21,593 bases of DNA. Origin: Thermoanaerobacter sp049701115 (GTDB lineage Bacteria; Bacillota; Thermoanaerobacteria; Thermoanaerobacterales; Thermoanaerobacteraceae). Below, in pieces: positions 14,635-21,593 of this stretch. The DNA lies in assembly GCF_049701115.1 (NCBI RefSeq), contig NZ_JBNATX010000032.1:1-21593 (forward strand), written 5' to 3'. A program made the position numbers and the translations under genes. The notes under the pieces were generated by a model. It worked only from the letters and a program-made list of their open reading frames with translations, was not told the origin of the DNA and ran no database searches. Each line of letters starts with the position of its first letter. The first letter of the stretch is position 1.

Positions 14635-16791
14635 GTGATAGAAAAAGTAATAAATAGAGTAAAACAATACATGGGGGAAAATGCAAATTTAGACCTTTTA
14701 TATAAAGCCTACAACTTTGCAGTGAAAGCCCATGAGGGGCAGGTAAGGAATTCAGGGGAGCCTTACATTGTGCATCCCGTAGAAGTCGCTTATATTCTAG
14801 CTGATTTAGAATTAGACCTTACTACGATTGCTGCAGGGCTTTTGCATGACGTTATTGAGGATACAGGTGTTACTTATGACCAGCTAATGGGAGAATTTGG
14901 AAAAGAAATTGCTGACCTGGTAGATGGAGTTACCAAATTAGGGAAGATAGAGTATAAAAGCAAAGTTGAGCAACAGGCTGAAAACATGAGAAAGATGTTA
15001 ATAGCGATGGCAAAAGATATAAGAGTAATATTAATAAAATTAGCCGACAGGCTTCACAACATGAGGACTTTAAAGTATTTGCCTCCTGATAAACAGAAAG
15101 AGAAGGCAGAGGAGACATTGGAAATTTATGCGCCTATAGCTCACAGACTTGGAATATCAAAGATAAAATGGGAATTGGAAGATCTGTGCTTAAGGTATCT
15201 TCACCCTGAGGAGTATTATGACTTAGTAGAAAAAGTTGCTGCTAAGAGAAAAGAGAGAGAGGAATTTATACAAAACATAATAGCTACTATCAAACAAAAA
15301 TTAGATGAGATGGGCATACCTGCAGAAGTGGATGGACGTCCAAAGCATTTTTACAGCATATACAAAAAAATGAAGACTCAAAATAAAACTTTTGAAGAGA
15401 TTTATGACCTTTTAGCTATAAGGATAATTGTAAATACGGTAAAAGACTGCTATGGCGTTTTGGGGATAGTGCATACTTTATGGAAACCGATTCCAGGGCG
15501 TTTTAAAGATTACATTGCCATGCCTAAGCCAAATATGTATCAATCCCTTCATACCACAGTCATAGGTCCTAAAGGAGAGCCTTTTGAGGTACAGATAAGG
15601 ACGTGGGAGATGCATAAGACTGCTGAATACGGTATTGCGGCCCATTGGCGCTATAAAGAAGGGAAGACTACAGAAGACGATTTTGACAAGAAGCTTGTAT
15701 GGTTAAGGCAGCTTTTAGAATGGCAAAAGGAATTGAAAGATCCTAAAGAATTTATGGAAACTTTGAAGATAGACCTTTTTACAGACGAAGTTTTTGTTTT
15801 TACTCCAAAAGGAGATGTCATCAGCTTGCCAGCAGGGTCTACTCCTATCGATTTTGCGTACAGCATACACACGGAAATAGGTCATAGGATGAATGGTGCC
15901 AAAGTAAATGGAAGAATAGTTCCTATAAATTATCAACTCAAAACAGGAGATATTGTGGAAATACTAGTAAGTCCTAACAAAGATAGAGGACCTAGTAGAG
16001 ATTGGCTGCAGATTGTCAAGACTTCTCAGGCGAGAAATAAAATAAGGCAATGGTTTAAAAAAGAAAAAAGGGAAGAAAACATTGCTCGCGGAGAAGAAAT
16101 GTTAGAAAAAGAGCTGCGGCGCCAGGGGATACAGCCTTCAATGATTAAAACAGAAATATGGGAAGAAGTGTTAAAAAAATTGAACATCCATACAATGGAA
16201 GACTTATACGCCACGATAGGTTATGGAGGGCTCACGCTAAACCAGGTAATTCCAAGAATTAAGGAGGAACTGAAAAAATCTCAGAAGAGTGTTGCTAAGG
16301 TCCAATCTCCAGCAAGAGAGGAAAGGAAGAAAGAAAAGAAAAATGGCGCTGGAGTCATTGTAAAGGGCGTTGACAATGTCATGGTAAGATTTGCAAAGTG
16401 TTGTTCCCCTGTGCCGGGAGATGAAATAGTTGGATATGTGACTAGAGGAAGAGGTATTTCCATTCATAGGAAAGATTGTCCGAATGTAAGAGACCTACTC
16501 TATGATAAAAACAGGATAGTGGAAGTAGAATGGGCACAGGATAGAAACATGGCCTATCAAGCTGATATTCAAATTATGGCGAATGATAAGTTTGGGCTTT
16601 TGACAGAAGTTACTGGAGTTTTGGCAGATGCTAAAATAAATGTAAAAGCTATAAACGCCAGGACTACTAGAGACAACATAGCCATTATAAATCTCACTTT
16701 GGAGATTACTTCAAAAGAGCAGTTAGAAAAGGTGATGAATCGCCTTAAGTCTCTGGAAGGAGTAATGGATGTATACAGATTAAGTGCATAG
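14635..16791 (+). CDS. relA: Bifunctional (p)ppGpp synthetase/hydrolase Rel
   Basis: Rel makes and degrades the stringent-response alarmones. The protein is 718 residues from the GTG at 14635, chosen because AGGTG (14622-14626) lies 8 bases upstream; in-frame GTG 14626 and ATG 14629 are alternatives. The HD hydrolase domain is intact (H47, HDVIEDT at 71-77), the synthetase carries RFKD (289-292), the charge pattern of bifunctional enzymes rather than the EFDD of synthetase-only RelA, and PNMYQSLHT (299-307). TGS (about 385-445), the conserved CC region (FAKCCSPVPGD) and a C-terminal ACT domain follow. dtd begins 10 bases downstream. Confidence 0.97.
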   Translation: MIEKVINRVKQYMGENANLDLLYKAYNFAVKAHEGQVRNSGEPYIVHPVEVAYILADLELDLTTIAAGLLHDVIEDTGVTYDQLMGEFGKEIADLVDGVTKLGKIEYKSKVEQQAENMRKMLIAMAKDIRVILIKLADRLHNMRTLKYLPPDKQKEKAEETLEIYAPIAHRLGISKIKWELEDLCLRYLHPEEYYDLVEKVAAKRKEREEFIQNIIATIKQKLDEMGIPAEVDGRPKHFYSIYKKMKTQNKTFEEIYDLLAIRIIVNTVKDCYGVLGIVHTLWKPIPGRFKDYIAMPKPNMYQSLHTTVIGPKGEPFEVQIRTWEMHKTAEYGIAAHWRYKEGKTTEDDFDKKLVWLRQLLEWQKELKDPKEFMETLKIDLFTDEVFVFTPKGDVISLPAGSTPIDFAYSIHTEIGHRMNGAKVNGRIVPINYQLKTGDIVEILVSPNKDRGPSRDWLQIVKTSQARNKIRQWFKKEKREENIARGEEMLEKELRRQGIQPSMIKTEIWEEVLKKLNIHTMEDLYATIGYGGLTLNQVIPRIKEELKKSQKSVAKVQSPAREERKKEKKNGAGVIVKGVDNVMVRFAKCCSPVPGDEIVGYVTRGRGISIHRKDCPNVRDLLYDKNRIVEVEWAQDRNMAYQADIQIMANDKFGLLTEVTGVLADAKINVKAINARTTRDNIAIINLTLEITSKEQLEKVMNRLKSLEGVMDVYRLSA

Positions 16792-16801
16792 GGGTGATTT
16801 G

Positions 16802-17251
16802 GTGAGAGCTGTTGTACAAAGAGTAACTCGCGGAGAAGTGAGGGTAGACGGCGAAGTTGTGGGGGCTATAGGAAAAGGGTTTGTGGTCTTAGTGGGAATT
16901 GCTGAAGATGACACGGAAGAAGATATAGCTTATATGGCAGACAAACTGGTGAATTTGAGGGTTTTTGAAGATGAAGAGGGAAAAATGAATTTATCCCTTC
17001 TTGATGTGGGAGGAGAAATGCTTTTGGTTTCTCAATTTACCCTTATGGGAGATGTGAGAAAGGGTAGAAGGCCCAGTTTTACTTCCGCAAAAAAACCCGA
17101 GGAAGCTCTCCTTTATTTCAATAAGCTCGTGGAAGAGGTCAGAAAAAAAGGAGTAAAAGTGGAAACTGGTAAATTTCAAGCTATGATGAAGGTATTGATT
17201 GAAAATGATGGGCCAGTTACTATTTTGATTGACTCAAAAAAATTATTTTAA
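16802..17251 (+). CDS. dtd: D-aminoacyl-tRNA deacylase
   Basis: Dtd hydrolyses D-amino acids, and achiral glycine mischarged on tRNA-Ala, from tRNA as a chirality proofreader. The 149-residue protein starts at GTG 16802 (MRAVVQRV, the canonical N-terminus) with AGGGGTG (16790-16796) five bases before it; the upstream in-frame start would overlap rel and lacks a binding site. SQFTL (77-81) and the cross-subunit Gly-cisPro motif in NDGPVT (135-140) are intact. The order rel-dtd is conserved in many Firmicutes. Confidence 0.97.
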   Translation: MRAVVQRVTRGEVRVDGEVVGAIGKGFVVLVGIAEDDTEEDIAYMADKLVNLRVFEDEEGKMNLSLLDVGGEMLLVSQFTLMGDVRKGRRPSFTSAKKPEEALLYFNKLVEEVRKKGVKVETGKFQAMMKVLIENDGPVTILIDSKKLF

Positions 17252-17266
17252 GTGGAGCTGAGACCT

Positions 17267-17896
17267 ATGGAAGTAAAACGATACGTAGCAGGACCTTATG
17301 GAGCAAATTTGTACATTGTCTGGGATAGAGATACAAAAGAAGGGATAGTAATAGACCCTGGAGAAGTGTATGAAGAAGTGAAGAACTATATAAAAGAAAA
17401 CGACATAAAAGTAAAGTATATACTTCTTACTCACGGGCATTTTGACCATATAGGCGGATTAGAAGAAATGAGAGCCTTCACGGGAGGAAAAGTTGCGATT
17501 TCGGAAGAAGATGCTCCGATGCTTTTAGATTCTTCCCAGAATTTATCAGAGCTGGTCTTTAAAAAGGTGATTTGCTCACCAGCTGATATAATTCTAAAAG
17601 ATAAAGACGTACTAGGCTTCGGAAATTATTATGTAGAAGTTATCTCTACACCAGGGCACACTAAAGGGAGTGTATGCTTTAAGATTGGAGATGTATGCTT
17701 TACAGGGGATACTTTATTCAGGGGTTCTATAGGAAGACACGATTTTCCTGGAGGAAATTTTGAGACTCTCATGGCTTCAATAAAAGAAAAGCTTTTAACT
17801 TTAAAAGATGAAACAGTGATATACCCGGGCCATGGGGATTTTTCCACAATAGGAAGAGAAAAGAGACTCAATATGTTTTTAAAAAATTTAGAATAA
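17267..17896 (+). CDS. Metallo-beta-lactamase-fold hydrolase, glyoxalase II-like
   Basis: A 209-residue single-domain hydrolase with the full di-metal site of the superfamily: THGHFDH (55-61), H131 in TPGHTKGS, D148 in FTGDTLFRGSIGR, and H189 in YPGHGD. The combination resembles the YcbL/glyoxalase II-like clade that cleaves thioesters, but it lacks the C-terminal substrate domain of true glyoxalase II, so the substrate is open. The ATG at 17267 has GGAG 9 bases upstream, while the in-frame GTG at 17252 directly abuts the dtd stop with no binding site. The gene often follows rel-dtd in Clostridia. Confidence 0.88.
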   Translation: MEVKRYVAGPYGANLYIVWDRDTKEGIVIDPGEVYEEVKNYIKENDIKVKYILLTHGHFDHIGGLEEMRAFTGGKVAISEEDAPMLLDSSQNLSELVFKKVICSPADIILKDKDVLGFGNYYVEVISTPGHTKGSVCFKIGDVCFTGDTLFRGSIGRHDFPGGNFETLMASIKEKLLTLKDETVIYPGHGDFSTIGREKRLNMFLKNLE

Positions 17897-17930
17897 AAAG
17901 CAAGGGGAATTTATTCCCTTGCTTTTTATT
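17892..17930. terminator. Bidirectional terminator between convergent operons
   Basis: A 15-bp inverted repeat, AATAAAAAGCAAGGG (17892-17906) with CCCTTGCTTTTTATT (17916-17930), whose A and T arms give a T run on either strand. The stop codon of the plus-strand hydrolase and that of the minus-strand permease both lie inside the arms, so one 39-base element ends both transcripts. Confidence 0.93.
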
Positions 17931-19134
17931 CATATCTTAATGCTACTATTGGATCTAGTTTTGCTGCTTTTTGAGCAGGGTATATTCCAAAGAATATTCC
18001 AACTGCGGTGGAGAAGAAGAAAGCGATAAGTATCGCGTTTATTGAAATAATTGGTTTTATATCGATAAAGGGGCCTACGATATTAGCTAAGAGGTATCCT
18101 AGCAAAATTCCTATTGCTCCCCCTATAAGGGATATGGTAACAGACTCTATCAAAAACTGTATCATTATATCTTTTCTCCTTGCACCTACTGCCTTTCTTA
18201 TCCCTATTTCTTTGGTGCGTTCAGTTACAGAGACAAGCATTATATTCATAATTCCTATTCCGCCTACTATAAGAGAGATTCCTGCAATCGCACCTATCAC
18301 GGTTGTAAATATTCCAAGGATTCTATTAAATTCTTCTAAAAAACTTATAAGATTTTCTGTCTTGTATTTGTCTTTGTTGTGGTGCAATGATTCTATTAAA
18401 CGCACTGCCTGGGAAGAAGCTTCTTCTAATTGGCTTTGGTCGTAAGTCATTACATAAATTTGAGATATGTTTATGTCAGGGAAAATTTTTTGTGCGTAAG
18501 TTATAGGAATTGCAGCGATTATGGGTATTTGATCAGCTATTGATCCACCTAAGCTTTTTAAATTTCCACTGTCTATGACGCCAATTATCTTCGCTGTATC
18601 AAAATAATAATAGGTGCCTATTTTAATACTCTTTCCTACACAGTCTTCATAACCAAACAGTTCTATAGCTGAGTCTTTATCAATGAGTATTACATTTCTT
18701 CCTAATAAGATGTCCTTTTCATTTAGGAATCTTCCATGAATTACTTTGAGGCTGGAAATATTGCCATAGTCAAAGTCTGTTCCTATGAAAAGAGCCCTTT
18801 TAATGTATTTTTCAGTTTTAGCAAGTCCCATTTTTTCTGCTACTGGTGCAGCGTATTTTACAGAAGGCAATCTTTTTCTTATCATTTCTACATCTCTTAA
18901 GGTTAACCTATCGCTCTCTCGAATGTCCACGTCGTTTCTCATTTTTATAGAAAATACATTTACGCCTATTTTTTCAAACTCTCCTAATATTGCCTTTTGC
19001 CCTCCTGCTCCCAAAGACACAATTGTTATCACAGAAGCGATTCCTATTATGATACCCAACATTGTTAGGAAAGTTCTGAGCTTATTACTTAAGATACTTT
19101 CAATGGCTACTTTAAAGGCTTCCCAGATATACAT
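17926..19134 (-). CDS. MacB/FtsX-type ABC transporter permease
   Basis: A 402-residue membrane protein of the MacB-like (YknZ-type) permease family. The N-terminal transmembrane helix (about 22-42, in the conserved ESILSNKLRTFLTMLGIIIG context) is followed by a large extracytoplasmic MacB_PCD domain (about 43-245), then the FtsX domain with three helices and the motifs GGIGIMNIMLVSVTERTKEIGIRKAVGA and YPAQKAAKLDPIVALRYE. I chose the ATG ending at 19134 because AGGTG lies 6 bases before it; a GTG three codons upstream is possible. Members use mechanotransmission to drive export rather than carrying substrate through the membrane. It works with the ATPase and adaptor encoded just upstream. Confidence 0.92.
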   Translation of the reverse strand: MYIWEAFKVAIESILSNKLRTFLTMLGIIIGIASVITIVSLGAGGQKAILGEFEKIGVNVFSIKMRNDVDIRESDRLTLRDVEMIRKRLPSVKYAAPVAEKMGLAKTEKYIKRALFIGTDFDYGNISSLKVIHGRFLNEKDILLGRNVILIDKDSAIELFGYEDCVGKSIKIGTYYYFDTAKIIGVIDSGNLKSLGGSIADQIPIIAAIPITYAQKIFPDINISQIYVMTYDQSQLEEASSQAVRLIESLHHNKDKYKTENLISFLEEFNRILGIFTTVIGAIAGISLIVGGIGIMNIMLVSVTERTKEIGIRKAVGARRKDIMIQFLIESVTISLIGGAIGILLGYLLANIVGPFIDIKPIISINAILIAFFFSTAVGIFFGIYPAQKAAKLDPIVALRYE

Positions 19135-19146
19135 TATTCTCACCTG

Positions 19147-19842
19147 TCAATAAGTTATTCTATTTGAAACCAAACTGTCTTCTACAATGAGCCCATCTCT
19201 TAAGCGAACTATTCTTTTTGCATGATTTGCAATGTCTTGTTCATGTGTGACCATGATAATTGTAGTACCTGCTTCGTTTAATTGGTGGAAAATCTTCATT
19301 ATCTCAATGCTGGAAGCTGTATCGAGGTTTCCTGTAGGTTCATCTGCCAGAAGAAAAGAAGGGTTCATCACTATGGCTCGGGCGATTGCAACTCTTTGCT
19401 GCTGACCGCCAGAGAGTTCATTAGGCTTGTGATAAATTCTATCAGATAGCCCTACTATTTCTAATGCTTTTAGTGCCCTTTCTCTTCTTTCTCTTGATGG
19501 TATTTTTGCGTATAACATTGGAAGTTCTACATTTGCCAGCGCGTTTAATCTGTGCAAGAGATTGAAAGATTGGAACACGAAACCTATCTGACGGTTTCTT
19601 AAATAAGCCAACTGGTCATCGCTTAAAGTAGAGACCTCTACTCCATTTAGTTTATAGCTTCCAGCAGTTGGCCTATCTAAAAGTCCAATTATATTCATTA
19701 GAGTGGATTTGCCAGAGCCTGAAGGCCCTACTATTGCCACGTATTCTCCTTTGTCTATTTTTAGGGATACTCCTTTTAATGCTTCTACTTGCACTTTTCC
19801 GAGGCTGTAGACTTTTTTTATTCCTTCAAGCTCTACCATCAT
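19147..19842 (-). CDS. ABC transporter ATP-binding protein, LolD/MacB type
   Basis: A 231-residue nucleotide-binding subunit of the class that partners FtsX-like permeases. It shows Walker A GPSGSGKST (about 39-47), the Q-loop in FVFQSFNLL, the signature LSGGQQQRVAIARA, Walker B LLADEPTGNLD and the H-loop histidine in MVTHEQD. The first ATG overlaps the adaptor stop codon (ATGA), with AAGGCGG before it; a second ATG follows immediately. Only 12 bases separate its stop from the permease start. The tight packing supports one exporter complex. Confidence 0.95.
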   Translation of the reverse strand: MMVELEGIKKVYSLGKVQVEALKGVSLKIDKGEYVAIVGPSGSGKSTLMNIIGLLDRPTAGSYKLNGVEVSTLSDDQLAYLRNRQIGFVFQSFNLLHRLNALANVELPMLYAKIPSRERRERALKALEIVGLSDRIYHKPNELSGGQQQRVAIARAIVMNPSFLLADEPTGNLDTASSIEIMKIFHQLNEAGTTIIMVTHEQDIANHAKRIVRLRDGLIVEDSLVSNRITY

Positions 19843-21011
19843 TCTTTACCGCCTTTCGTCATTACTTTCACTCCATCCTTTATGGCAGCGCTCGGATTTA
19901 GTATGACTTTATCGCCCACATTTACTCCATCTAAAATCTCCGTTTCAAGGTCAGAGACAAGGCCTGTTTTTACTCTCTTTTGCTTTGCTATTCCATTTTC
20001 AACAACATATACGAATTCATTGCCATTTTTATCAGTTACGATAGCTTCCGAAGGAATTTTTATTGTGTCTTTCTTTTCTCCAATCTTTATGTCTACATCT
20101 ACTTTGAATCCAGGTTTTATTGTGCCATCGTTATTTAGAATATCTATATAGACTTTGACTACGCTGTCTCCACCTGTTTGACTCATCACTTTGGAAGCGG
20201 TAGGACTTATTTTATTCACTTTTCCTTCAAAAGTCTTGCCTGCAAAGTGTATGTAAGCTTGCTGTCCTTCGCTTAAGCTTACTGCGTCATAAGGGTTTAC
20301 ATCTAACACTACTTGCAAATTTTGCAAATCTTCTACTGTTATTGCGGGGAACTGGGTTGAAGTGAAATAATTATTTTCTTTTGCGTTTAAAGAAGTTACC
20401 GTTCCATCAAAGTCAGCTGTCACGTATTTTTGCATTTTGTTCATGTTCTGCTGTATGCTTTTTAAGTTTAACTCAGCAATTTCTACCTGCTTTTCCTGAA
20501 GCTTAATCTGGTCATCAAGGCTTAAAGAGGAAGTAGGCTGTTGAAACTGTGCTTGAGTCTGATGAGGTATTGACTGCTCTGAAGCGGGAGCTTGCTGTTG
20601 TGAAGAAGGAGTTGGAATTTGACTTTGTTCAGCTTGTTTCTGCTTTAAATTTTTTAATGCCTCCAGCTGTATTTGCGCCATTTCCAGTTGCTTTTTTGCA
20701 ATTTGGTATTGAATAGAAAGGTCCTGCGTTTCTAACTCTAAAAGTCTATCCCCTTTTTTTACTTGATCACCGACAGAAACATACACTTTTAAGACTTTTG
20801 TAGGTGAAAATATGTAAAATTCCTGTTTAGACTTTGATTCTACTACGCCACTGGTAGAGAAAAGAGAAACGAGGTCTCCTTTTTCCACCTTAGAAACAGT
20901 GACTTCGACTGCAGAGCCTGCCTCTTTGTTCTTTACAGAGATAAAGTAGATAGAAGCTACCACAATAATTAAAACTACAATCCAAATCCAGATACTTTTT
21001 TTATTTTCCAT
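19839..21011 (-). CDS. HlyD/MacA-like efflux adaptor (membrane fusion) protein
   Basis: A 390-residue protein with one N-terminal transmembrane helix (about 7-26), then a biotinyl-lipoyl domain split by an alpha-helical hairpin, and beta-barrel and membrane-proximal domains (VVKVYIDILNND..., IPSEAIVTDKNGNEFVYVV). It resembles YknX/MacA adaptors of MacB-type exporters. The hairpin is interrupted at about residues 122-165 by a Gln/Pro/Ser-rich low-complexity segment instead of continuous heptads. The ATG ending at 21011 is chosen because AAAGGTGG lies about 5 bases before it; two in-frame GTG codons precede it. In a Gram-positive cell it cannot reach an outer-membrane TolC, so it probably assists the permease at the cell surface. 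Confidence 0.9.
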   Translation of the reverse strand: MENKKSIWIWIVVLIIVVASIYFISVKNKEAGSAVEVTVSKVEKGDLVSLFSTSGVVESKSKQEFYIFSPTKVLKVYVSVGDQVKKGDRLLELETQDLSIQYQIAKKQLEMAQIQLEALKNLKQKQAEQSQIPTPSSQQQAPASEQSIPHQTQAQFQQPTSSLSLDDQIKLQEKQVEIAELNLKSIQQNMNKMQKYVTADFDGTVTSLNAKENNYFTSTQFPAITVEDLQNLQVVLDVNPYDAVSLSEGQQAYIHFAGKTFEGKVNKISPTASKVMSQTGGDSVVKVYIDILNNDGTIKPGFKVDVDIKIGEKKDTIKIPSEAIVTDKNGNEFVYVVENGIAKQKRVKTGLVSDLETEILDGVNVGDKVILNPSAAIKDGVKVMTKGGKE

Positions 21012-21029
21012 AGACACCACCTTTGATTT

Positions 21030-21470
21030 TTATAATCCCTCTTTAATCTTTTGGAGGATGCTTTTTAAGGCCTCTATCTCTTCAGGCGAAAGTTTACTAA
21101 ATATCGGTTCTAATACTTTTTTTCTAAATTCTACTAAATGTTCGTGTATATTTTCTCCCTTTTCTGTAAGAGAAATTTGGACCTTGCGCCTATCATCAAT
21201 GTCCAAATCCCTTTTCACCAATCCCTTTTCTACCAGTTTATCGACTATTGTTGTCAGAGTGCTTGGAGATATTCCGAGTTCAGAGGCTACATCTTTCATG
21301 TACATCGGAGTATGTTTATTTTCGCTTAGCACCATTATCACTTGCTGTTCGCCTAAAGTTAAATTTTCTTGAAGTTCAGAAAGGTTATTTGCCCTTAATT
21401 GGTTGTTGAGTTTCTGGCGTATTGTTCGCAAGAGGTCATACAATAGTTTGCTATCTTCTTCCTTTAACAT
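21030..21470 (-). CDS. MarR-family transcriptional regulator
   Basis: A 146-residue winged-helix regulator. The DNA-binding core has helix-turn-helix MKDVASELGISPSTLTTIVDKLVEKG (recognition helix about 68-83), the wing with the family signature DIDDRRKVQISLTEKG (90-105), and N- and C-terminal helices for dimerisation. It is the first gene of the exporter operon, 18 bases before the adaptor, with GAGGTGAAGG as ribosome binding site. MarR proteins usually repress their own operon and release DNA on binding a small ligand; the inverted repeat over the promoter fits this. The ligand is not predictable from sequence. Confidence 0.94.
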   Translation of the reverse strand: MLKEEDSKLLYDLLRTIRQKLNNQLRANNLSELQENLTLGEQQVIMVLSENKHTPMYMKDVASELGISPSTLTTIVDKLVEKGLVKRDLDIDDRRKVQISLTEKGENIHEHLVEFRKKVLEPIFSKLSPEEIEALKSILQKIKEGL

Positions 21471-21486
21471 GAACCTTCACCTCAAA

Positions 21487-21509
21487 AATATTTCGTATAT
21501 CAAAATATT
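21487..21509. promoter_or_regulatory. Putative MarR operator
   Basis: Half-sites AATATTT (21487-21493) and AAATATT (21503-21509) form a perfect inverted repeat around a 9-base spacer, 23 bases in all. It covers the -10 box and the predicted start of the minus-strand promoter. The half-site spacing suits a dimeric winged-helix repressor. AT-richness raises the chance of coincidence, so the assignment rests mainly on position. Confidence 0.6.
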
Positions 21510-21533
21510 AGTTCATCGAAATTGTTTTGTCAA
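21505..21533 (-). promoter_or_regulatory. Strong sigma-A promoter of the marR-exporter operon
   Basis: On the minus strand: TTGACA (21533-21528), exactly 17 bases, TAATAT (21510-21505). The -35 box is perfect and the -10 box has four of six consensus bases. The start near 21498 gives a leader of about 28 bases containing the GAGGTGAAGG binding site. Confidence 0.85.
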
Positions 21534-21593
21534 GATGGAGATAGTGTAAAATTTCAGTAGGTGATGAAGCAGGAAAATGGGGTATGGATGTAG

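Noticed and set aside
18008..18445. 145-codon plus-strand frame opposite the MacB-type permease
   Set aside because: It is the complement of the FtsX-domain helices; the hydrophobic pattern mirrors the real gene and no start signals are present.
21540..21593. Possible divergent plus-strand gene or riboswitch at the right edge
   Set aside because: TAAAAT at 21547-21552 and ATG codons at 21564 and 21577 are present. The first ATG frame stops after nine codons, and the second runs off the window after five. The AGGTGATGAAG stretch recalls the start of some riboswitches but matches none well enough to name; too little sequence remains.
1..21593. CRISPR arrays, tRNA or rRNA genes, transposases, phage genes
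   Set aside because: I read both strands for these and saw no regularly spaced repeats, no cloverleaf-like sequence and no transposase or integrase motifs.

Overview
The window reads as a chromosomal housekeeping segment of a low-GC, anaerobic, thermophilic Firmicute (class Clostridia). The best match by gene content and protein style is the Caldanaerobacter/Thermoanaerobacter group. The reasons are the AT-rich coding sequence with strong AGGAGG-type ribosome binding sites, the Clostridia-typical order ruvCAB-queA-tgt-yajC, and a SCIFF peptide locus in front of secDF. The precursor and its radical SAM partner agree, at the positions I remember, with the characterised Tte1186 system of Caldanaerobacter (formerly Thermoanaerobacter) tengcongensis. 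The species call is an inference; no database was searched.

Layout, left to right. (1) Positions 1-183 are an intergenic edge: a run of small hairpins, one clear intrinsic terminator, and a probable promoter. (2) 184-2473 holds ruvC, ruvA and ruvB (Holliday junction processing), tightly packed, followed by a small DUF2905 membrane protein gene translated from a site inside the end of ruvB. (3) A textbook sigma-A promoter at 2477-2505 starts queA-tgt-yajC (queuosine tRNA modification plus a SecDF accessory subunit), closed by an intrinsic terminator at 5015-5041. (4) 5099-7679 is a RiPP-type cassette: a four-helix TIGR04086-type membrane protein, a 46-residue six-cysteine precursor peptide (scfA, SCIFF), its radical SAM/SPASM thioether synthase (scfB), and a gamma-carbonic-anhydrase-family protein overlapping scfB. 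(5) secD and secF follow directly, so the cassette sits between yajC and secDF. (6) A structured intergenic hairpin precedes a UbiB/ABC1 atypical kinase, then recJ, apt, a bifunctional (p)ppGpp synthetase/hydrolase (rel), dtd and a metallo-beta-lactamase-fold hydrolase, all on the plus strand with short gaps or overlaps.

A bidirectional terminator at about 17892-17930 separates this block from a convergent minus-strand operon (21470 back to 17926). That operon encodes a MarR regulator, a membrane-fusion (HlyD/MacA-like) adaptor, an ABC ATPase of the LolD/MacB type and a MacB/FtsX-type permease. It has a near-consensus promoter overlapped by an inverted repeat that is probably the MarR operator. 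This is a self-regulated export system of unknown substrate.

The most distinctive content is the SCIFF system. The precursor gene is only 141 bp, has its own extended -10 promoter and strong ribosome binding site, and is followed by a perfect 14-bp hairpin before the maturase gene. That arrangement suits making much more peptide than enzyme. The chemistry of this RiPP family is described in the literature; to my knowledge its biological role is not. Its placement among Sec-translocase genes is the most testable clue here.
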